DNA of 64,000 nucleotides from Sphingomonas phyllosphaerae. GTDB taxonomy: Bacteria > Pseudomonadota > Alphaproteobacteria > Sphingomonadales > Sphingomonadaceae. This document shows positions 18,179-27,571 of this stretch, in pieces. The notes beneath the pieces were generated by a model. The model did no database searches. It saw nothing but the letters and a program-made list of their open reading frames with translations, and was not told where the DNA came from. Numbering within the stretch: position 1 is the stretch's first letter; each line of letters opens with the position of its first letter. The DNA lies in contig NZ_JAPYKH010000017.1 in assembly GCF_029623345.1 (NCBI RefSeq), forward strand, positions 23,890 to 87,889. Reading direction: 5' to 3'. The translations under genes were made by a program, and so were the position numbers.

Positions 18179-19434
18179 GCGACCGCCCCCGCCAGGCACC
18201 ACAGCAGCAGGCAGCCACGGCGGTAGACGACCAGCGCGCGGCGAATGTCTCGCGCGTCCAGATCGGCGCGACCGTCACCGATCCACGGCTTGTCCGCCAC
18301 CGCGCCGTCATAGGCAACGGGCCCGGCGAGCCGCACGCCCAGCGCGCCCGCCATCGCTGCCTCGGTCCAGCCGGCGTTGGGCGAGGCGTGGCGGCGCGAG
18401 TCGCGCCACAGCACGCGCCAGCCTCCCCCGCCCGCCACGCACAGCAGCGCGCCACCCAGCCGCGCGGGCAGCCAGTTGGCGAGATCGTCGGTGCGCGCGG
18501 CCGCCCAGCCGAAGGCGCGCCAGCGCGGCTCGCGGTGGCCGATCAGGCTGTCCGCGGTGTTGATCGCCTTATAGCCCCACAGGCCCGCCGGCCCGAACAG
18601 CAGCAGCCAGAACAGCGGCGCCGCGACGGCGTCGCAGAAGCTCTCGGCGAGGCTCTCGATCGCAGCGCGCGCTACCCCCGCATTGTCGAGCGCGGCAGTG
18701 TCGCGCCCGACGATGCGGCCGACCGCAACGCGCGCGGCGGCGAGATCGTCGCGCTCGAGAGCAATGGCGACGGGACGGACGTGATCGTCCAGGCTGCGCT
18801 GCGCGAGCCCAGGCCAGGCGAGCAACGCGATGGCGAGCCATGCCGGCGCGCCCAGCGTCGCGCGCAGACCGCGCTCCGCCAGCCAAGCGATGCCGGTGGC
18901 GACGACGATGGCGGCGCACAGAGTGACGGCACCGAGCAGGCGGCGCTCGCGCCGTTTTGCGGGGGTGAGATGGTCGGGTTCGTCGGCGGCGGTCGCACCC
19001 GACTCTACAATTCCAGCATCAGCAGCGGGCGCGACCTCCCCGCTGACCTTGCCTCTGCCGTCCCCCCGGCGAAGGCCGCGGTCGAGCCGAAAAGGCTCCT
19101 GTTGCTGACGCGTGCCGGCGCTCAGCGCTGAGGTGCCGCGTAAGAACGATCCTGTCTCCGCTTCGCCGCGGGCTTGTACAGGAATTCCCTCCGATGCTCT
19201 TCTCTCACCCGCTGCGGTGGCGGACGGCTGGATCCCGGGCCAAGACGGGGATGACGGCGGAAGGTGGGGAAGCGCGGTCCCATGGCTGACACTTGCGCGA
19301 GACGGTGCCGGCACCACCGCATTCCACCGCCGCTCGCCCGCCGCGATCACGCGCGCGATCGCGCCCACCGGATGGCCCACGCGCGCGTAGAGCCACGCGG
19401 GCCAGCCCAGCGCCGCGTCGAGCGCGAGCGCCAC
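18166..19434 (-). CDS. cbiB: Adenosylcobinamide-phosphate synthase CbiB with inserted segment
   Basis: Membrane enzyme attaching the aminopropanol arm to cobyric acid (CobD in Pseudomonas naming). The GTG at 19434 gives 422 residues, about 100 more than usual. The first 38 residues ([20 protein letters not shown]) and everything from RLLGAVTL onward fit the family, including [11 protein letters not shown] and a late membrane-bound portion. The roughly 120 residues between (nt about 18962-19318) are Pro/Arg/Gly-rich, hydrophilic and repeat-derived. It begins 13 nt after the cobD stop. No ATG or TTG supports the N-terminus better. Confidence 0.9.
   Translation of the reverse strand: MALALDAALGWPAWLYARVGHPVGAIARVIAAGERRWNAVVPAPSRASVSHGTALPHLPPSSPSWPGIQPSATAAGERRASEGIPVQARGEAETGSFLRGTSALSAGTRQQQEPFRLDRGLRRGDGRGKVSGEVAPAADAGIVESGATAADEPDHLTPAKRRERRLLGAVTLCAAIVVATGIAWLAERGLRATLGAPAWLAIALLAWPGLAQRSLDDHVRPVAIALERDDLAAARVAVGRIVGRDTAALDNAGVARAAIESLAESFCDAVAAPLFWLLLFGPAGLWGYKAINTADSLIGHREPRWRAFGWAAARTDDLANWLPARLGGALLCVAGGGGWRVLWRDSRRHASPNAGWTEAAMAGALGVRLAGPVAYDGAVADKPWIGDGRADLDARDIRRALVVYRRGCLLLWCLAGAVAWAR
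19060..19265. repeat. Composite palindromic repeats (families A and C) inserted in frame in cbiB
   Basis: 19066-19101 aligns with the cobN insert 1099-1134, sharing CCGGCGAA and the exact AAGGCTCCTG end. Near 19227-19257 GGATCCCGGGCCAAGACGGG followed by GATGAC resembles family C arms at 58266-58360. Two different elements, or a nested pair, therefore appear to be translated within CbiB. The added coding region extends beyond these cores, to about 18962 and 19318. Confidence 0.7.
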
Positions 19435-19447
19435 CAGGACGGCGGGC

Positions 19448-20470
19448 TCAGCGATCGCCGAGTGCCGCGTCGAGCCGGGCGAGCGCCGCCGCGTCGCTGG
19501 GCAGGCCGACGCGCAGCCGCTCGGGCGCCTCGTTGAACGGGCGCACCAGGATGCCCGCGCGCGCGAGCCGCTCGAACAGCAGCGGCACGTCATCGCGCTC
19601 GACCAGGCGGAACAAGGGGCAGGCGCCGATCGGCGCGAGATCGTGTGCGGTCAGCACGCCATCCAGCGCCGCGCTCGCCGCCGCCAGCCGCTCGCGCGTC
19701 GCCGCGATCCAAGCGGTGTCGCGGTAGGCTGCGGTGCCGATGCGCAGCGCCGCGGTCGAGACCGGCCAGCTGCCGAGCCGCGCCGCCAGCGCGCTGACCA
19801 GCGCCGCTCCGCCCGCGGCGAAGCCGAGCCGCACGCCGGCGAGCCCGAAGAACTTGCCGAAGGAGCGGAACACCAGCACGCGGTCATCGCGCGCCAGCAG
19901 CGGCAGCACGCTCGCGCCGGACACCGCGTCGGCGAAGGCCTCATCGACCACGAGCACGCCGTCGCGCTCGGCGAGCGTCTGCGCCAGCTCGATCAGCCGC
20001 GCGGCGGGCCAGCAGCGGCCGTCGGGATTGTTGGGGTTGGCGAGCAGCAGCGTGCCGCCGCCGCGCGCCACGGCGTCGACCGCGGCGGCCTCGATCGATG
20101 TCGCGCCCGGCAGCGCCGCGGCGTGGGTGCGGTAGCTCGGCGCGACGACGTGCCACGGCCGCGGCAGCGCCAGGCCGGCGAGCGCACGCAGCCCGATCTC
20201 GCTGCCGGGCAGCGCGGTGATCGCCGCCTCGTGCGAACCGAAGGCAGCGGCGGCGGCATGGTGGAGCGCGCTCAGCTCAGCGGGCGACGGCAGCGCGCGC
20301 AGCGCGGACAGCGGCATGTCCGCGCCCTCCCACGCGAAAGGGTTGATCCCGGTGGAGAGATCGAGCCATGGCACGGGCGCGTCGGGGTAGAGGCGCGCAG
20401 CGGCATCGGCGCGACCGCCGTGATAGGTCAGCGCGGCGGCGGGCGCGGGCGGAGGGTCGGTCAACAGCAT
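19448..20470 (-). CDS. cobD: Threonine-phosphate decarboxylase (CobD/CobC type)
   Basis: PLP enzyme producing the (R)-1-amino-2-propanol phosphate linker (CobD in Salmonella, CobC in Pseudomonas). It has 340 residues of the class I/II aminotransferase fold: LDLSTGINPF near residue 37, LANPNNPDGR, VVDEAFAD and the PLP lysine in FRSFGKFFGLAG, with a C-terminal LRVGLPSD. The start at 20470 begins the recognisable protein; a frame running on to 21130 is only antisense to cobU. First gene of the cobD-cbiB-cobQ operon. Confidence 0.93.
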   Translation of the reverse strand: MLLTDPPPAPAAALTYHGGRADAAARLYPDAPVPWLDLSTGINPFAWEGADMPLSALRALPSPAELSALHHAAAAAFGSHEAAITALPGSEIGLRALAGLALPRPWHVVAPSYRTHAAALPGATSIEAAAVDAVARGGGTLLLANPNNPDGRCWPAARLIELAQTLAERDGVLVVDEAFADAVSGASVLPLLARDDRVLVFRSFGKFFGLAGVRLGFAAGGAALVSALAARLGSWPVSTAALRIGTAAYRDTAWIAATRERLAAASAALDGVLTAHDLAPIGACPLFRLVERDDVPLLFERLARAGILVRPFNEAPERLRVGLPSDAAALARLDAALGDR

Positions 20471-20522
20471 CGGCGGCTCGTCTTTCGCCAGCCCGGCGGC
20501 CGAACACAAGGCGGGAGTGACG

Positions 20523-21038
20523 ATGACCGAGGAGCGAGTGACGTTGGTGCTGGGCGGCGCGCGCTCGGGCAAGAGCCGGCACGCCCAGGCGTTGGCGGAG
20601 GCGCAGGGCGGTGCGCCCGTCTTCGTCGCGACCGCGCAGGCGCTCGACGACGAGATGCGCGCGCGCGTGGCGCAGCACCGTGCCGACCGCGATGCGCGCT
20701 GGCGGACGGTCGAGGCGCCGCACGCGCTGGCAGAGACGATCGTCGCGGAAGGGCAGCCAGGATCGGTGCTGCTGGTCGACTGCCTCACGCTCTGGGCGTC
20801 GAACCTGCTGCTCGGCCAGGAGGATGCGGCGCTCGCGCTGGACGCTCTCGATGCCGCGCTGCGCGACACTGCCGCACGGGTGGTGCTGGTGACGAACGAG
20901 GTGGGGCTCGGGATCGTGCCCGACAACGCGCTGGCGCGGCGCTTCCGCGACCTGGCGGGGACGATCAACCAGCGCGTCGCCGCACGCGCGGACCGCGTCG
21001 TGTTCATCGCCGCCGGGCTGCCGCTGGTACTGAAGTAG
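20523..21038 (+). CDS. cobU: Adenosylcobinamide kinase/guanylyltransferase
   Basis: Bifunctional enzyme that phosphorylates adenosylcobinamide and transfers GMP to it (CobP in Pseudomonas). It has 171 residues with the P-loop LGGARSGKSRHAQ, VATAQALDDEMRARVAQHR, LLVDCLTLWASNLL and VTNEVGLGIVP. ATG at 20523 has GGGAG 5 nt upstream; a GTG at 20517 is possible. Divergent from cobD with a 52-nt gap that must hold both promoters. Confidence 0.95.
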   Translation: MTEERVTLVLGGARSGKSRHAQALAEAQGGAPVFVATAQALDDEMRARVAQHRADRDARWRTVEAPHALAETIVAEGQPGSVLLVDCLTLWASNLLLGQEDAALALDALDAALRDTAARVVLVTNEVGLGIVPDNALARRFRDLAGTINQRVAARADRVVFIAAGLPLVLK

Positions 21039-21089
21039 TAGGGAAGGCCCGCGACGTCGTGACCCTCCGACGACGGCCCCTCCCCCGTC

Positions 21090-21286
21090 AGTCCGACCTT
21101 GAACCGGGATCCGAGGTGCCGCGTACACACCGGGGGCGGCGAGCGCGAAGCGACGGATGCCGGGTCAGGCCCGGCATGACGGACGCGGGATCGTAGGATG
21201 AAGCGCTTCTGTCCTCCTGCGCCGGCAGGGGCCCAGGGTCGCGCGCGCCTCGCTCCCTGATCCTGGGCTCCTGCGTTCGCAGGAGC
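21090..21286. repeat. Two palindromic elements between convergent cobU and dnaB
   Basis: The first (about 21090-21185) has family C arms: ACCGGGATCCGAGG and GATGCCGGGTCAGGCCCGGC followed by ATGAC. The second has inverted arms at 21214-21237 (CTCCTGCGCCGGCAGG then GGCCCAGG) and 21262-21286 (CCTGGGCTCCTGCG then TTCGCAGGAGC). They fill most of the 258-nt gap and could act as a bidirectional terminator. Confidence 0.75.
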
Positions 21287-21296
21287 CCGCCATGGC

Positions 21297-22784
21297 TCAA
21301 TAGCCCGCGTAATCCGAGAAGCGCGTGATCGTCGGGTCGAACTTGAGCACCACCTTGCCGGTCGCGCCGTGGCGCTGCTTGGCGACGATCAGCTCGGCGA
21401 GGCCATAGACCCGCTCCATGTCGGCCGCCCAGCGCGCATGATCCTCGAAGACGTTGGCCGAATCGCCCTCCATCGGCCGCTTGGGCTCGCGCTGCGCGGT
21501 GTAATAATCCTCGCGGTAGACGAACCACACCATGTCGGCGTCCTGTTCGATCGAGCCCGATTCGCGCAGATCGGAGAGCATCGGGCGCTTGTCCTCGCGC
21601 TGCTCCACCGCGCGGCTTAGCTGGGAGAGCGCCAGCACCGGCACGTTCATGTCCTTCGCCAGCGTCTTCAGCCCGCGGCTGATCTCCGAGATCTCCTGCA
21701 CGCGATTGCCGTCGCCCTTGCCCGACCCCGACAGCAGCTGGAGATAGTCCACCACCACCAGCCCGATCTCGTTGTTGTGGCGACGCTGGAGCCGGCGCAC
21801 GCGGGTGTGCAGCGCGCCGATCGAGAGGCCGCCGGTATCGTCGATGAAGAACGGCAGGTTCTCCAGCTCGGCCGCCGCGGCGGCGAGCTGCTCGAACTCG
21901 GTCTTGCTGATCTTGCCCATGCGCAGCGCCTCGGAGCTGATCCGCGACTGCTCGGCGAGAATACGCGTGGCGAGCTGGTCCGCGCTCATCTCGAGGCTGA
22001 AGAAGGCTACCTTGGCGCCGACCGATTTGGACGGCGGGATGCCGTCGCGCATGTCGCGCATCCAGCGCTGCGCCGCGTTGAAAGCAATATTGGTGGCGAG
22101 CGACGTCTTGCCCATGCCGGGACGACCGGCGAGGATCATCAGATCGGAATGGTGCATGCCGCCGATCTTGCCGTTGACCGAGTCGAGCCCGGTGGTCACG
22201 CCCGACAGGTTGCCGCCCCAGTTGAGCGCGCGCTCGGCCATCTTCACCGCCGCGGTGCTCGCCTGCGCGAAGCTCTTCACCGCATTCTCGGTGCCGCCGT
22301 CGGCGGCGACGCGGAACAGTTCCTCCTCGGCGGCCTCGATCTGCGCGCGCGGGTTGACCTCCTCGCTGGTGTCCATCGCGCGGTCGACCATCGTGTGGCC
22401 GACCGAGACGAGCGCGCGCAGCAGCGCGAGGTCGTAGATCTGCTGCGCGAACTGACGCGCGCCGATCAGCCCGGCGCCCGAGCCGGTCAGCCCGGCGAGA
22501 TAGCCGACGCCGCCCAGCTCTTTCATCCCCCCGTCCGCCTCGAACATCGGGCGCAGCGTCACCGGGGTGGCCAGCATGTCGGTGGCGCGCAGCGACTTGA
22601 TCGCGGCAAAGATGCGGCCGTGGACCGGCTCGTAGAAATGCTGCGGTTCGAGCCGGTCGACGATGTCGTCGGCGAGGCGGTTGTCGATCATCATCGCGCC
22701 CAGCATCGCCGCCTCGGCCTCGACGTTGCGCGGCAGGTGGACGGGCTCGGACGATGCCGGCGGTGCGAATGCTAAGGTGGCCAT
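21297..22784 (-). CDS. dnaB: Replicative DNA helicase DnaB
   Basis: Hexameric replication-fork helicase. It has 495 residues from MATLAFAPP. The N-terminal primase-interacting domain begins at LPRNVEAEAAMLGAMMIDN, followed by a RecA-like domain with Walker A AGRPGMGKTS, VVVDYLQLL and SQLSRAVEQREDKRPMLSDL. A frame continuing to 23003 lacks family similarity and is antisense to UPF0262. The inserted-looking RDGIPPSKSVGAKVAFFS segment is, as I recall, usual in sphingomonads. Confidence 0.97.
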   Translation of the reverse strand: MATLAFAPPASSEPVHLPRNVEAEAAMLGAMMIDNRLADDIVDRLEPQHFYEPVHGRIFAAIKSLRATDMLATPVTLRPMFEADGGMKELGGVGYLAGLTGSGAGLIGARQFAQQIYDLALLRALVSVGHTMVDRAMDTSEEVNPRAQIEAAEEELFRVAADGGTENAVKSFAQASTAAVKMAERALNWGGNLSGVTTGLDSVNGKIGGMHHSDLMILAGRPGMGKTSLATNIAFNAAQRWMRDMRDGIPPSKSVGAKVAFFSLEMSADQLATRILAEQSRISSEALRMGKISKTEFEQLAAAAAELENLPFFIDDTGGLSIGALHTRVRRLQRRHNNEIGLVVVDYLQLLSGSGKGDGNRVQEISEISRGLKTLAKDMNVPVLALSQLSRAVEQREDKRPMLSDLRESGSIEQDADMVWFVYREDYYTAQREPKRPMEGDSANVFEDHARWAADMERVYGLAELIVAKQRHGATGKVVLKFDPTITRFSDYAGY

Positions 22785-22890
22785 CCGGCAGGCTATACGC
22801 GGCCGACGCGGCAAGCGGAACGGCACCGGCGCAGGAAGCTGTGGATGACTCGATTGTGACGGCGGCGCATCGGCTCTATCGAGCGGGCGC

Positions 22891-23373
22891 ATGGCCGATC
22901 CGCGGATCATCGACATCGAGCTGGACGAGCGCACCATCCTGTGGCGCTCGGCCGACATCGAGCAGGAGCGCCGGATCGCCATCTTCGACCTGATCGAGGA
23001 CAATCAGTTCGCCCCGCAGCGCGCGCATCCCGACGGCTATGCCGGGCCGTACAAGGTGCGGCTGTCGGTCGAAGAGGGCCGGTTGGCACTGGCGATCCGC
23101 CGCGCCGACGACACGCCGCTCGAGACGTTGGTGCTGGGGCTCGCGCGCTTCCGTCGACCGATCAGAGATTATTTTGCGATATGCGACAGTTATTATCAGG
23201 CGATCCGCCAATCGACGCCGCAGCAGATCGAGACGGTGGACATGGCGCGGCGCGCCATCCACAATGAGGCCGCCGAGCTGCTGCGCGAGCGGCTGGACGG
23301 CAAGGTGGCGATCGACTTTGACACCGCGCGGCGTCTCTTCACGCTGATCTGCGTTCTTCATATCAAGGCATAA
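22891..23373 (+). CDS. UPF0262 family protein
   Basis: 160-residue protein of the UPF0262 family, confined largely to alphaproteobacteria and of unknown function. It matches the family along its whole length, e.g. RIIDIELDERTILWRSADIE, EDNQFAPQ, GPYKVRLSVEEGRLALAIR, LARFRRPIRDYFAICDSYY and a C-terminal DFDTARRLFTLICVLHI. No signal peptide or membrane segment. Divergent from dnaB with 106 nt between starts. Confidence 0.9.
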   Translation: MADPRIIDIELDERTILWRSADIEQERRIAIFDLIEDNQFAPQRAHPDGYAGPYKVRLSVEEGRLALAIRRADDTPLETLVLGLARFRRPIRDYFAICDSYYQAIRQSTPQQIETVDMARRAIHNEAAELLRERLDGKVAIDFDTARRLFTLICVLHIKA

Positions 23374-23381
23374 GTTTTATC

Positions 23382-24059
23382 ATGTGGGGTTTGGGAAGGA
23401 TCTTCTTGATTCTGAGTGCGATCGCGCTCGCGGGTGTGGCGGCGTGGCAGATCGCCTTGCGCTGGCGCCCCGCCGTCGAACGCTATCCGGTGCAGGGTGT
23501 CGATGTGTCCGAGGCGACCGGCGCGGTCGAGTGGCCGGTGGTGAAGGGCGAGGGCGCCGACTTCGGCTATGCGGTGGCGACGATCGGCGCGACCGCCCGC
23601 GACCGCGCCTTTCAGACCAACTGGGACGAGATGGCGCAAGCGGGGCTCCGGCGCGGAGCGATCCACGTCTTCTCCTTCTGCCAGCCGCCGCGGGCGCAAG
23701 CCGACTCCTTCAACACAGTGGTGCCGCGCGACTCGCAGGCACTGCCGGTGGCGGTCTCGTTCCGCTACGCCGAGGACTGCGCCGAGCGACCCGAGCGCGC
23801 CGCGCTGGTGGCGGGCGTGGCCGACATGATCACGCGGATCGAGACGCATACGGGCAAGCCGGTGCTGCTCAAGGTGGCGCGCGACGTCGAGCGCGATTAT
23901 CGGCTGACCGAGGCGTTCGACCGACCGCTCTGGGCAGTCGGCAACTTCCTCCGCCCCGGCTACGGCGCGCGCGTGTGGCGGATGTGGCGCGCGACCGACC
24001 TGCGCCACGTCGACGGAGTCGAAGGGCCGGTGAACTGGGATGTGGTGGAGTTGGGATGA
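23382..24059 (+). CDS. GH25 muramidase-like membrane protein, acidic catalytic pair missing
   Basis: 225 residues with an N-terminal membrane anchor (about residues 7-25) followed by a glycoside hydrolase 25-like domain: VQGVDVSEATGAVEWPVV, FQTNWDEMAQAGLRRGAIHVFSFC and PVNWDVVEL. The position where GH25 lysozymes carry the catalytic DxE reads LPVAVSFRYAEDC, with Ser and Arg in place of the acids, so ordinary muramidase activity is doubtful. 8 nt after UPF0262 and overlapping cytidine deaminase by 4 nt. It may be a cell-wall-binding pseudoenzyme. Confidence 0.75.
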   Translation: MWGLGRIFLILSAIALAGVAAWQIALRWRPAVERYPVQGVDVSEATGAVEWPVVKGEGADFGYAVATIGATARDRAFQTNWDEMAQAGLRRGAIHVFSFCQPPRAQADSFNTVVPRDSQALPVAVSFRYAEDCAERPERAALVAGVADMITRIETHTGKPVLLKVARDVERDYRLTEAFDRPLWAVGNFLRPGYGARVWRMWRATDLRHVDGVEGPVNWDVVELG

Positions 24060-24517
24060 GCGAGCGGGATCAGGATCAGGCGCGGCGACTGATCGCGGCG
24101 GCGCGCGCGGCCGCGGTGCACGCACACGCGCCTTACTCGCACTTCGCGGTCGGCGCCGCGGTGCTGCTCGATGACGGCAGCGTGGTCACCGGCGCCAACG
24201 TCGAGAACGCCAGCTACGGCCTGTCGCTCTGCGCCGAGACGGTGGCGATCGCGACCGTCTCGGCCTCGGGTCGGCTGCGCCGGGTGGTGGCGGTGGGCGT
24301 GATCGGCGGTGCGATGGACTCCGCCGGCCGCGCCACCGGCGACGCGCCGGTACGGCCGTGCGGCCGCTGCCGGCAGGTGCTCAACGAGGCGGCGCAGCTG
24401 AGCGGGCGCGACCTCGCGGTCTATTGTGCCGGCGCCGAGGGGGAGACGGTGGCGAGCTACCGCTTGTCCGAGCTGCTGCCGGACGCGTTCGGGCCGAGTG
24501 ATCTGGGCGTGCGCTGA
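24056..24517 (+). CDS. cdd: Cytidine deaminase
   Basis: Zinc enzyme deaminating cytidine and deoxycytidine for pyrimidine salvage. It has 153 residues. The zinc site and proton-shuttle Glu are visible as CAETVAI near residue 60 and PCGRCRQVL near residue 101. HAPYSHFAVGAAVLL and ENASYGLSLCAE fit the tetrameric class. ATG overlaps the preceding stop. Confidence 0.95.
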   Translation: MSERDQDQARRLIAAARAAAVHAHAPYSHFAVGAAVLLDDGSVVTGANVENASYGLSLCAETVAIATVSASGRLRRVVAVGVIGGAMDSAGRATGDAPVRPCGRCRQVLNEAAQLSGRDLAVYCAGAEGETVASYRLSELLPDAFGPSDLGVR

Positions 24518-24565
24518 GAGGGGCGGCGTCGCAGTAGTGCCGAGTGCCTCCGCGAGCCGCTACGC

Positions 24566-24594
24566 AGATCCTCCCCGCATGGCGGGGAAGATCT
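24566..24594. terminator. Bidirectional hairpin between cdd and cyoD
   Basis: Arms AGATCCTCCCCGC (24566-24578) and GCGGGGAAGATCT (24582-24594) pair at 12 of 13 positions around a 3-nt loop. It lies in the 83-nt gap of two convergent genes. There is no clear T-tract; the stem resembles the terminal hairpin of the family B repeats. Confidence 0.55.
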
Positions 24595-24600
24595 CGCCGG

Positions 24601-24975
24601 TCACGGCTTCGCCATCGCCGCCATCGGCATCATGTTGTGGTCGAGATGCGCCATGATCCACAGCGTGCCCCCCACCGTCAGCGCCACGATCAACACCCCG
24701 AAGGCGAGCGCCAGCGTGTTGTTGGTGTTCTCTGGCCCGCTGGTGATGTGGAGGAAGAAGACGAGGTGCACCCCCATCTGCGCCACCGCCAGCACCGCGA
24801 GCAATATCGGGATCGCCGGCGCCCAGACCGCGCCCGAGCCGACCAGCGCGAACGACGCCACCGTCAGCAGCAGCGCCAGCCCGAGCCCGGCGAGGTAGGT
24901 CGAGAGCCGCACCGCGCCCTCCTTCTGCCCGCCGGGTGCATGGTCGAGCCGGCGATCGCCCTTCTGCTCGGTCAT
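24601..24975 (-). CDS. cyoD: Cytochrome o ubiquinol oxidase subunit IV CyoD
   Basis: Small membrane subunit of the bo3-type quinol oxidase. It has 124 residues with three hydrophobic helices and the family motif AVAQMGVHLVFFLHI. The start MTEQKGDRR at 24975 overlaps the cyoC stop by 4 nt. A longer frame reading back through cyoC is rejected. No cyoE follows. Confidence 0.93.
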   Translation of the reverse strand: MTEQKGDRRLDHAPGGQKEGAVRLSTYLAGLGLALLLTVASFALVGSGAVWAPAIPILLAVLAVAQMGVHLVFFLHITSGPENTNNTLALAFGVLIVALTVGGTLWIMAHLDHNMMPMAAMAKP

Positions 24976-25619
24976 CCCATCACTCCGTACAGATAGACGA
25001 CGGTGAACAGCGCCACCCAGATGATGTCGAGCGCGTGCCAATAGAGGCCGAAACACAGCAGCCGGCGCTCCACCGCGTCGGTGAAGCCCAGCGTCGCCAC
25101 CTGCCCCATCATCACCGTCAGCCACACCAGCCCGACAGCAACGTGCAGCCCGTGCGCGCCCACCAGCGTGAACAGCGCAGAGAGAAAAGCGCTGTGTGTC
25201 GGTGCCGCGCCGTCGAGGATCAGGTGGGTCAGCTCGTACAGCTCGATCGCGAGAAAGCTGAGGCCGAGCAGTGCGGTAAAAGCCGCCCAGAGATAGGTCG
25301 CGCCGGCGCGCTGACGCACCGCCATGATCGACATGACGCCGCAGGTGAAGCTGGAGAAGAGCAGGCACAATGTCTCGACGAAGACCAGCCGCAGCTCGAA
25401 CAGCTCGCTCCCCTCCGGCCCGCCGGCGGTGTTGGGCGCGAGCACCGCATAGGCGGCGAACAGCCCCGAGAACATGATGATGTCGCTGAGCAGGAAGATC
25501 CAGAAGCCGAACGCGACGGTGACCTGCTTGGGCGCGGGGCCGCCCTCGCCGTGGCCGGGCGGGTCGCTCTTCGCCCCGCCGTCGCCCTCGTGGCGCGGGT
25601 CGGCAATCTCGCCGCTCAT
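24972..25619 (-). CDS. cyoC: Cytochrome o ubiquinol oxidase subunit III CyoC
   Basis: Five-helix subunit of the terminal oxidase. It has 215 residues: a charged N-terminal tail ([16 protein letters not shown]), then [46 protein letters not shown] and [21 protein letters not shown], all typical. It overlaps cyoB by 4 nt. Confidence 0.95.
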   Translation of the reverse strand: MSGEIADPRHEGDGGAKSDPPGHGEGGPAPKQVTVAFGFWIFLLSDIIMFSGLFAAYAVLAPNTAGGPEGSELFELRLVFVETLCLLFSSFTCGVMSIMAVRQRAGATYLWAAFTALLGLSFLAIELYELTHLILDGAAPTHSAFLSALFTLVGAHGLHVAVGLVWLTVMMGQVATLGFTDAVERRLLCFGLYWHALDIIWVALFTVVYLYGVMG

Positions 25620-27571
25620 GCCGCCGGCTCCAGCGCGCGGAGCTCGTTGACGCCGATCTCCTGCTCACCGGGCTGGTGCCACGCGATCCACAACGTCGTC
25701 GCGAAGCCGGCGAGCAGGCCGAGCAGCACCAGCCACCAGATATGCCACACCAGCGCGAAGCCTGTAAGATAGGTGAAGAAAGCGCCGACGAAGCCGTAGG
25801 CGCTGTTGCGCGGCATCTCGATCGGCACGAGCGGATCGGGCGTCTTCTCCGCCTCGCCGCGTTTCATCAGCGCGAGCGCGTCGCGCCCTTCGACCTGGGG
25901 CAGCCGCGCGAAATTCCACGGCGGCGGCGGCGAGCGGGTCGCCCATTCCAGCGTGCGCCCGTCCCACGGGTCGCCGCTCGCGTCGGCTAGCGAGCGGCGC
26001 TCGCGCACCGAGACGTAAAGCTGCATCGCCAGGCACGCGATACCGCCCAGGATCAGCAGCGCGCCGAGCCACGCCGCGATCAGCCAGGGCTGCCACGCCG
26101 GGTTGTCGTAATGCTGGAGCCGCCGCGTCATGCCCATCAGCCCGAGCGCGTAGAGCGGCATGAAGGCGAGGTAGAAGCCGCTCACCCACAGCACCACCGC
26201 GGCCTTGCCCCAGCCGTCATGCAGGCGGAAGCCGAACGCCTTGGGAAACCAGTAGGTGTAGCCAGCGAAGGCGGCGAACAGCACGCCGCCGATGATCACG
26301 TTGTGAAAGTGCGCCACCAGGAAGACCGAGTTATGGAGCACGAAATCGGCCGGCGGCACCGCCAGCAGCACGCCGGTCATGCCGCCGACGACGAAGGTGG
26401 GGATGAAGGCCACCGCCCATAGCATCGGCACCTCGAAGCGCAGCCGTCCGCCGTACATCGTGAACAGCCAGTTGAAGACCTTCACCCCGGTCGGCACCGC
26501 GATGATCATCGTCATCACGCCGAACACGCCGTTGACGTCCGCCCCCGCCCCCATGGTGAAGAAATGGTGCAGCCATACCATGAAGGAGAGGACGCAGATC
26601 GCCAGCGTGGCAAGCACCATCGAGCGATAGCCGAACAAGGGCTTGCCGCTGAACGTCGCAATGATCTCGCTGAAGATGCCGAAGGCGGGCAGCACCAGGA
26701 TATAGACCTCGGGATGCCCCCAGGCCCAGATCAGATTGACGAACAGCATCTGGTTGCCGCCCGCTTCGTTGGTGAAAAAGTGGAAGCCGAGGTAGCGGTC
26801 CAGCGTCAGCATGGTCAAAGTCGCGGTCAGGATCGGGAAGGCCGCGACGATCAGCAGGTTGCTCGCCAGCGCGGTCCAGCAGAAGATCGGCATCCGGGTA
26901 TAGCGCATGCCCGGCGCGCGCATTTTCAGGATCGTGGTGACCAGGTTGATCCCGCCCAGCAGCGTGCCCGCGCCCGAGATCTGCAGTGCCCACAGATAGT
27001 AGTCGACCCCGACCCCGGGCGAGAAGGCGCGCTCGCTTAGCGGCGGGTAGACCAGCCAGCCGGTGCGGGCGAACTCGCCGACGACGAGGCTGGTGTTGAT
27101 CAGCAGCACGCCGGTGGCGGTGAGCCAGAAACTTACCGAGTTGAGCGTCGGGAAGGCGACGTCGCGTACGCCCAGCTGGAGCGGCACCGCGAAGTTCATC
27201 AGCCCGATCATGAACGGCATCGCCACGAAGAAGATCATGATCGTGCCGTGCGCGCTGAAGATCTGGTCATAGTGATCAGGTGGCAGGAAGCCCTTGTCGG
27301 TTCCCACGGCCATCGCCTGATGCGAGCGCATCATCAGCGCGTCGGCGAAGCCGCGGATCAGCATGACCAGCGCGAGCAGGCAGTACATCACGCCGATGCG
27401 CTTGTGGTCGACCGAGGTGATCCACTCGCGCCACAGATAGGGCAGCCAGCCCTTGAACAGGATCGTCGCGCCGGTGCCGAGCAACACCACAAACAGCACG
27501 CCGGCGGTGACCATCACGATCGGTTCGTGCAGCGGAATGGAGTCCCAGCTCAGCCGTCCGAGCAGCGTCAC
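25616..27571 (-). CDS. cyoB: Cytochrome o ubiquinol oxidase subunit I CyoB
   Basis: Catalytic haem-copper subunit that reduces oxygen and pumps protons. It has 651 residues and about 15 membrane helices. Haem and CuB ligands are visible: [34 protein letters not shown] and [22 protein letters not shown] stands near residue 55. ATG overlaps the cyoA stop by 4 nt. The quinol-oxidase type is supported by the neighbouring subunit II lacking CuA ligands. Confidence 0.97.
   Translation of the reverse strand: MTLLGRLSWDSIPLHEPIVMVTAGVLFVVLLGTGATILFKGWLPYLWREWITSVDHKRIGVMYCLLALVMLIRGFADALMMRSHQAMAVGTDKGFLPPDHYDQIFSAHGTIMIFFVAMPFMIGLMNFAVPLQLGVRDVAFPTLNSVSFWLTATGVLLINTSLVVGEFARTGWLVYPPLSERAFSPGVGVDYYLWALQISGAGTLLGGINLVTTILKMRAPGMRYTRMPIFCWTALASNLLIVAAFPILTATLTMLTLDRYLGFHFFTNEAGGNQMLFVNLIWAWGHPEVYILVLPAFGIFSEIIATFSGKPLFGYRSMVLATLAICVLSFMVWLHHFFTMGAGADVNGVFGVMTMIIAVPTGVKVFNWLFTMYGGRLRFEVPMLWAVAFIPTFVVGGMTGVLLAVPPADFVLHNSVFLVAHFHNVIIGGVLFAAFAGYTYWFPKAFGFRLHDGWGKAAVVLWVSGFYLAFMPLYALGLMGMTRRLQHYDNPAWQPWLIAAWLGALLILGGIACLAMQLYVSVRERRSLADASGDPWDGRTLEWATRSPPPPWNFARLPQVEGRDALALMKRGEAEKTPDPLVPIEMPRNSAYGFVGAFFTYLTGFALVWHIWWLVLLGLLAGFATTLWIAWHQPGEQEIGVNELRALEPAA

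Noticed and set aside
20471..21130. 220-codon N-terminal extension of the threonine-phosphate decarboxylase frame
   Set aside because: It is the complement of cobU and lacks any family similarity; the enzyme begins at 20470.
21039..21296. CRISPR array from the repeated hairpins
   Set aside because: Repeats are inverted and single or paired, with no regular spacing or spacers, and no cas genes are present.
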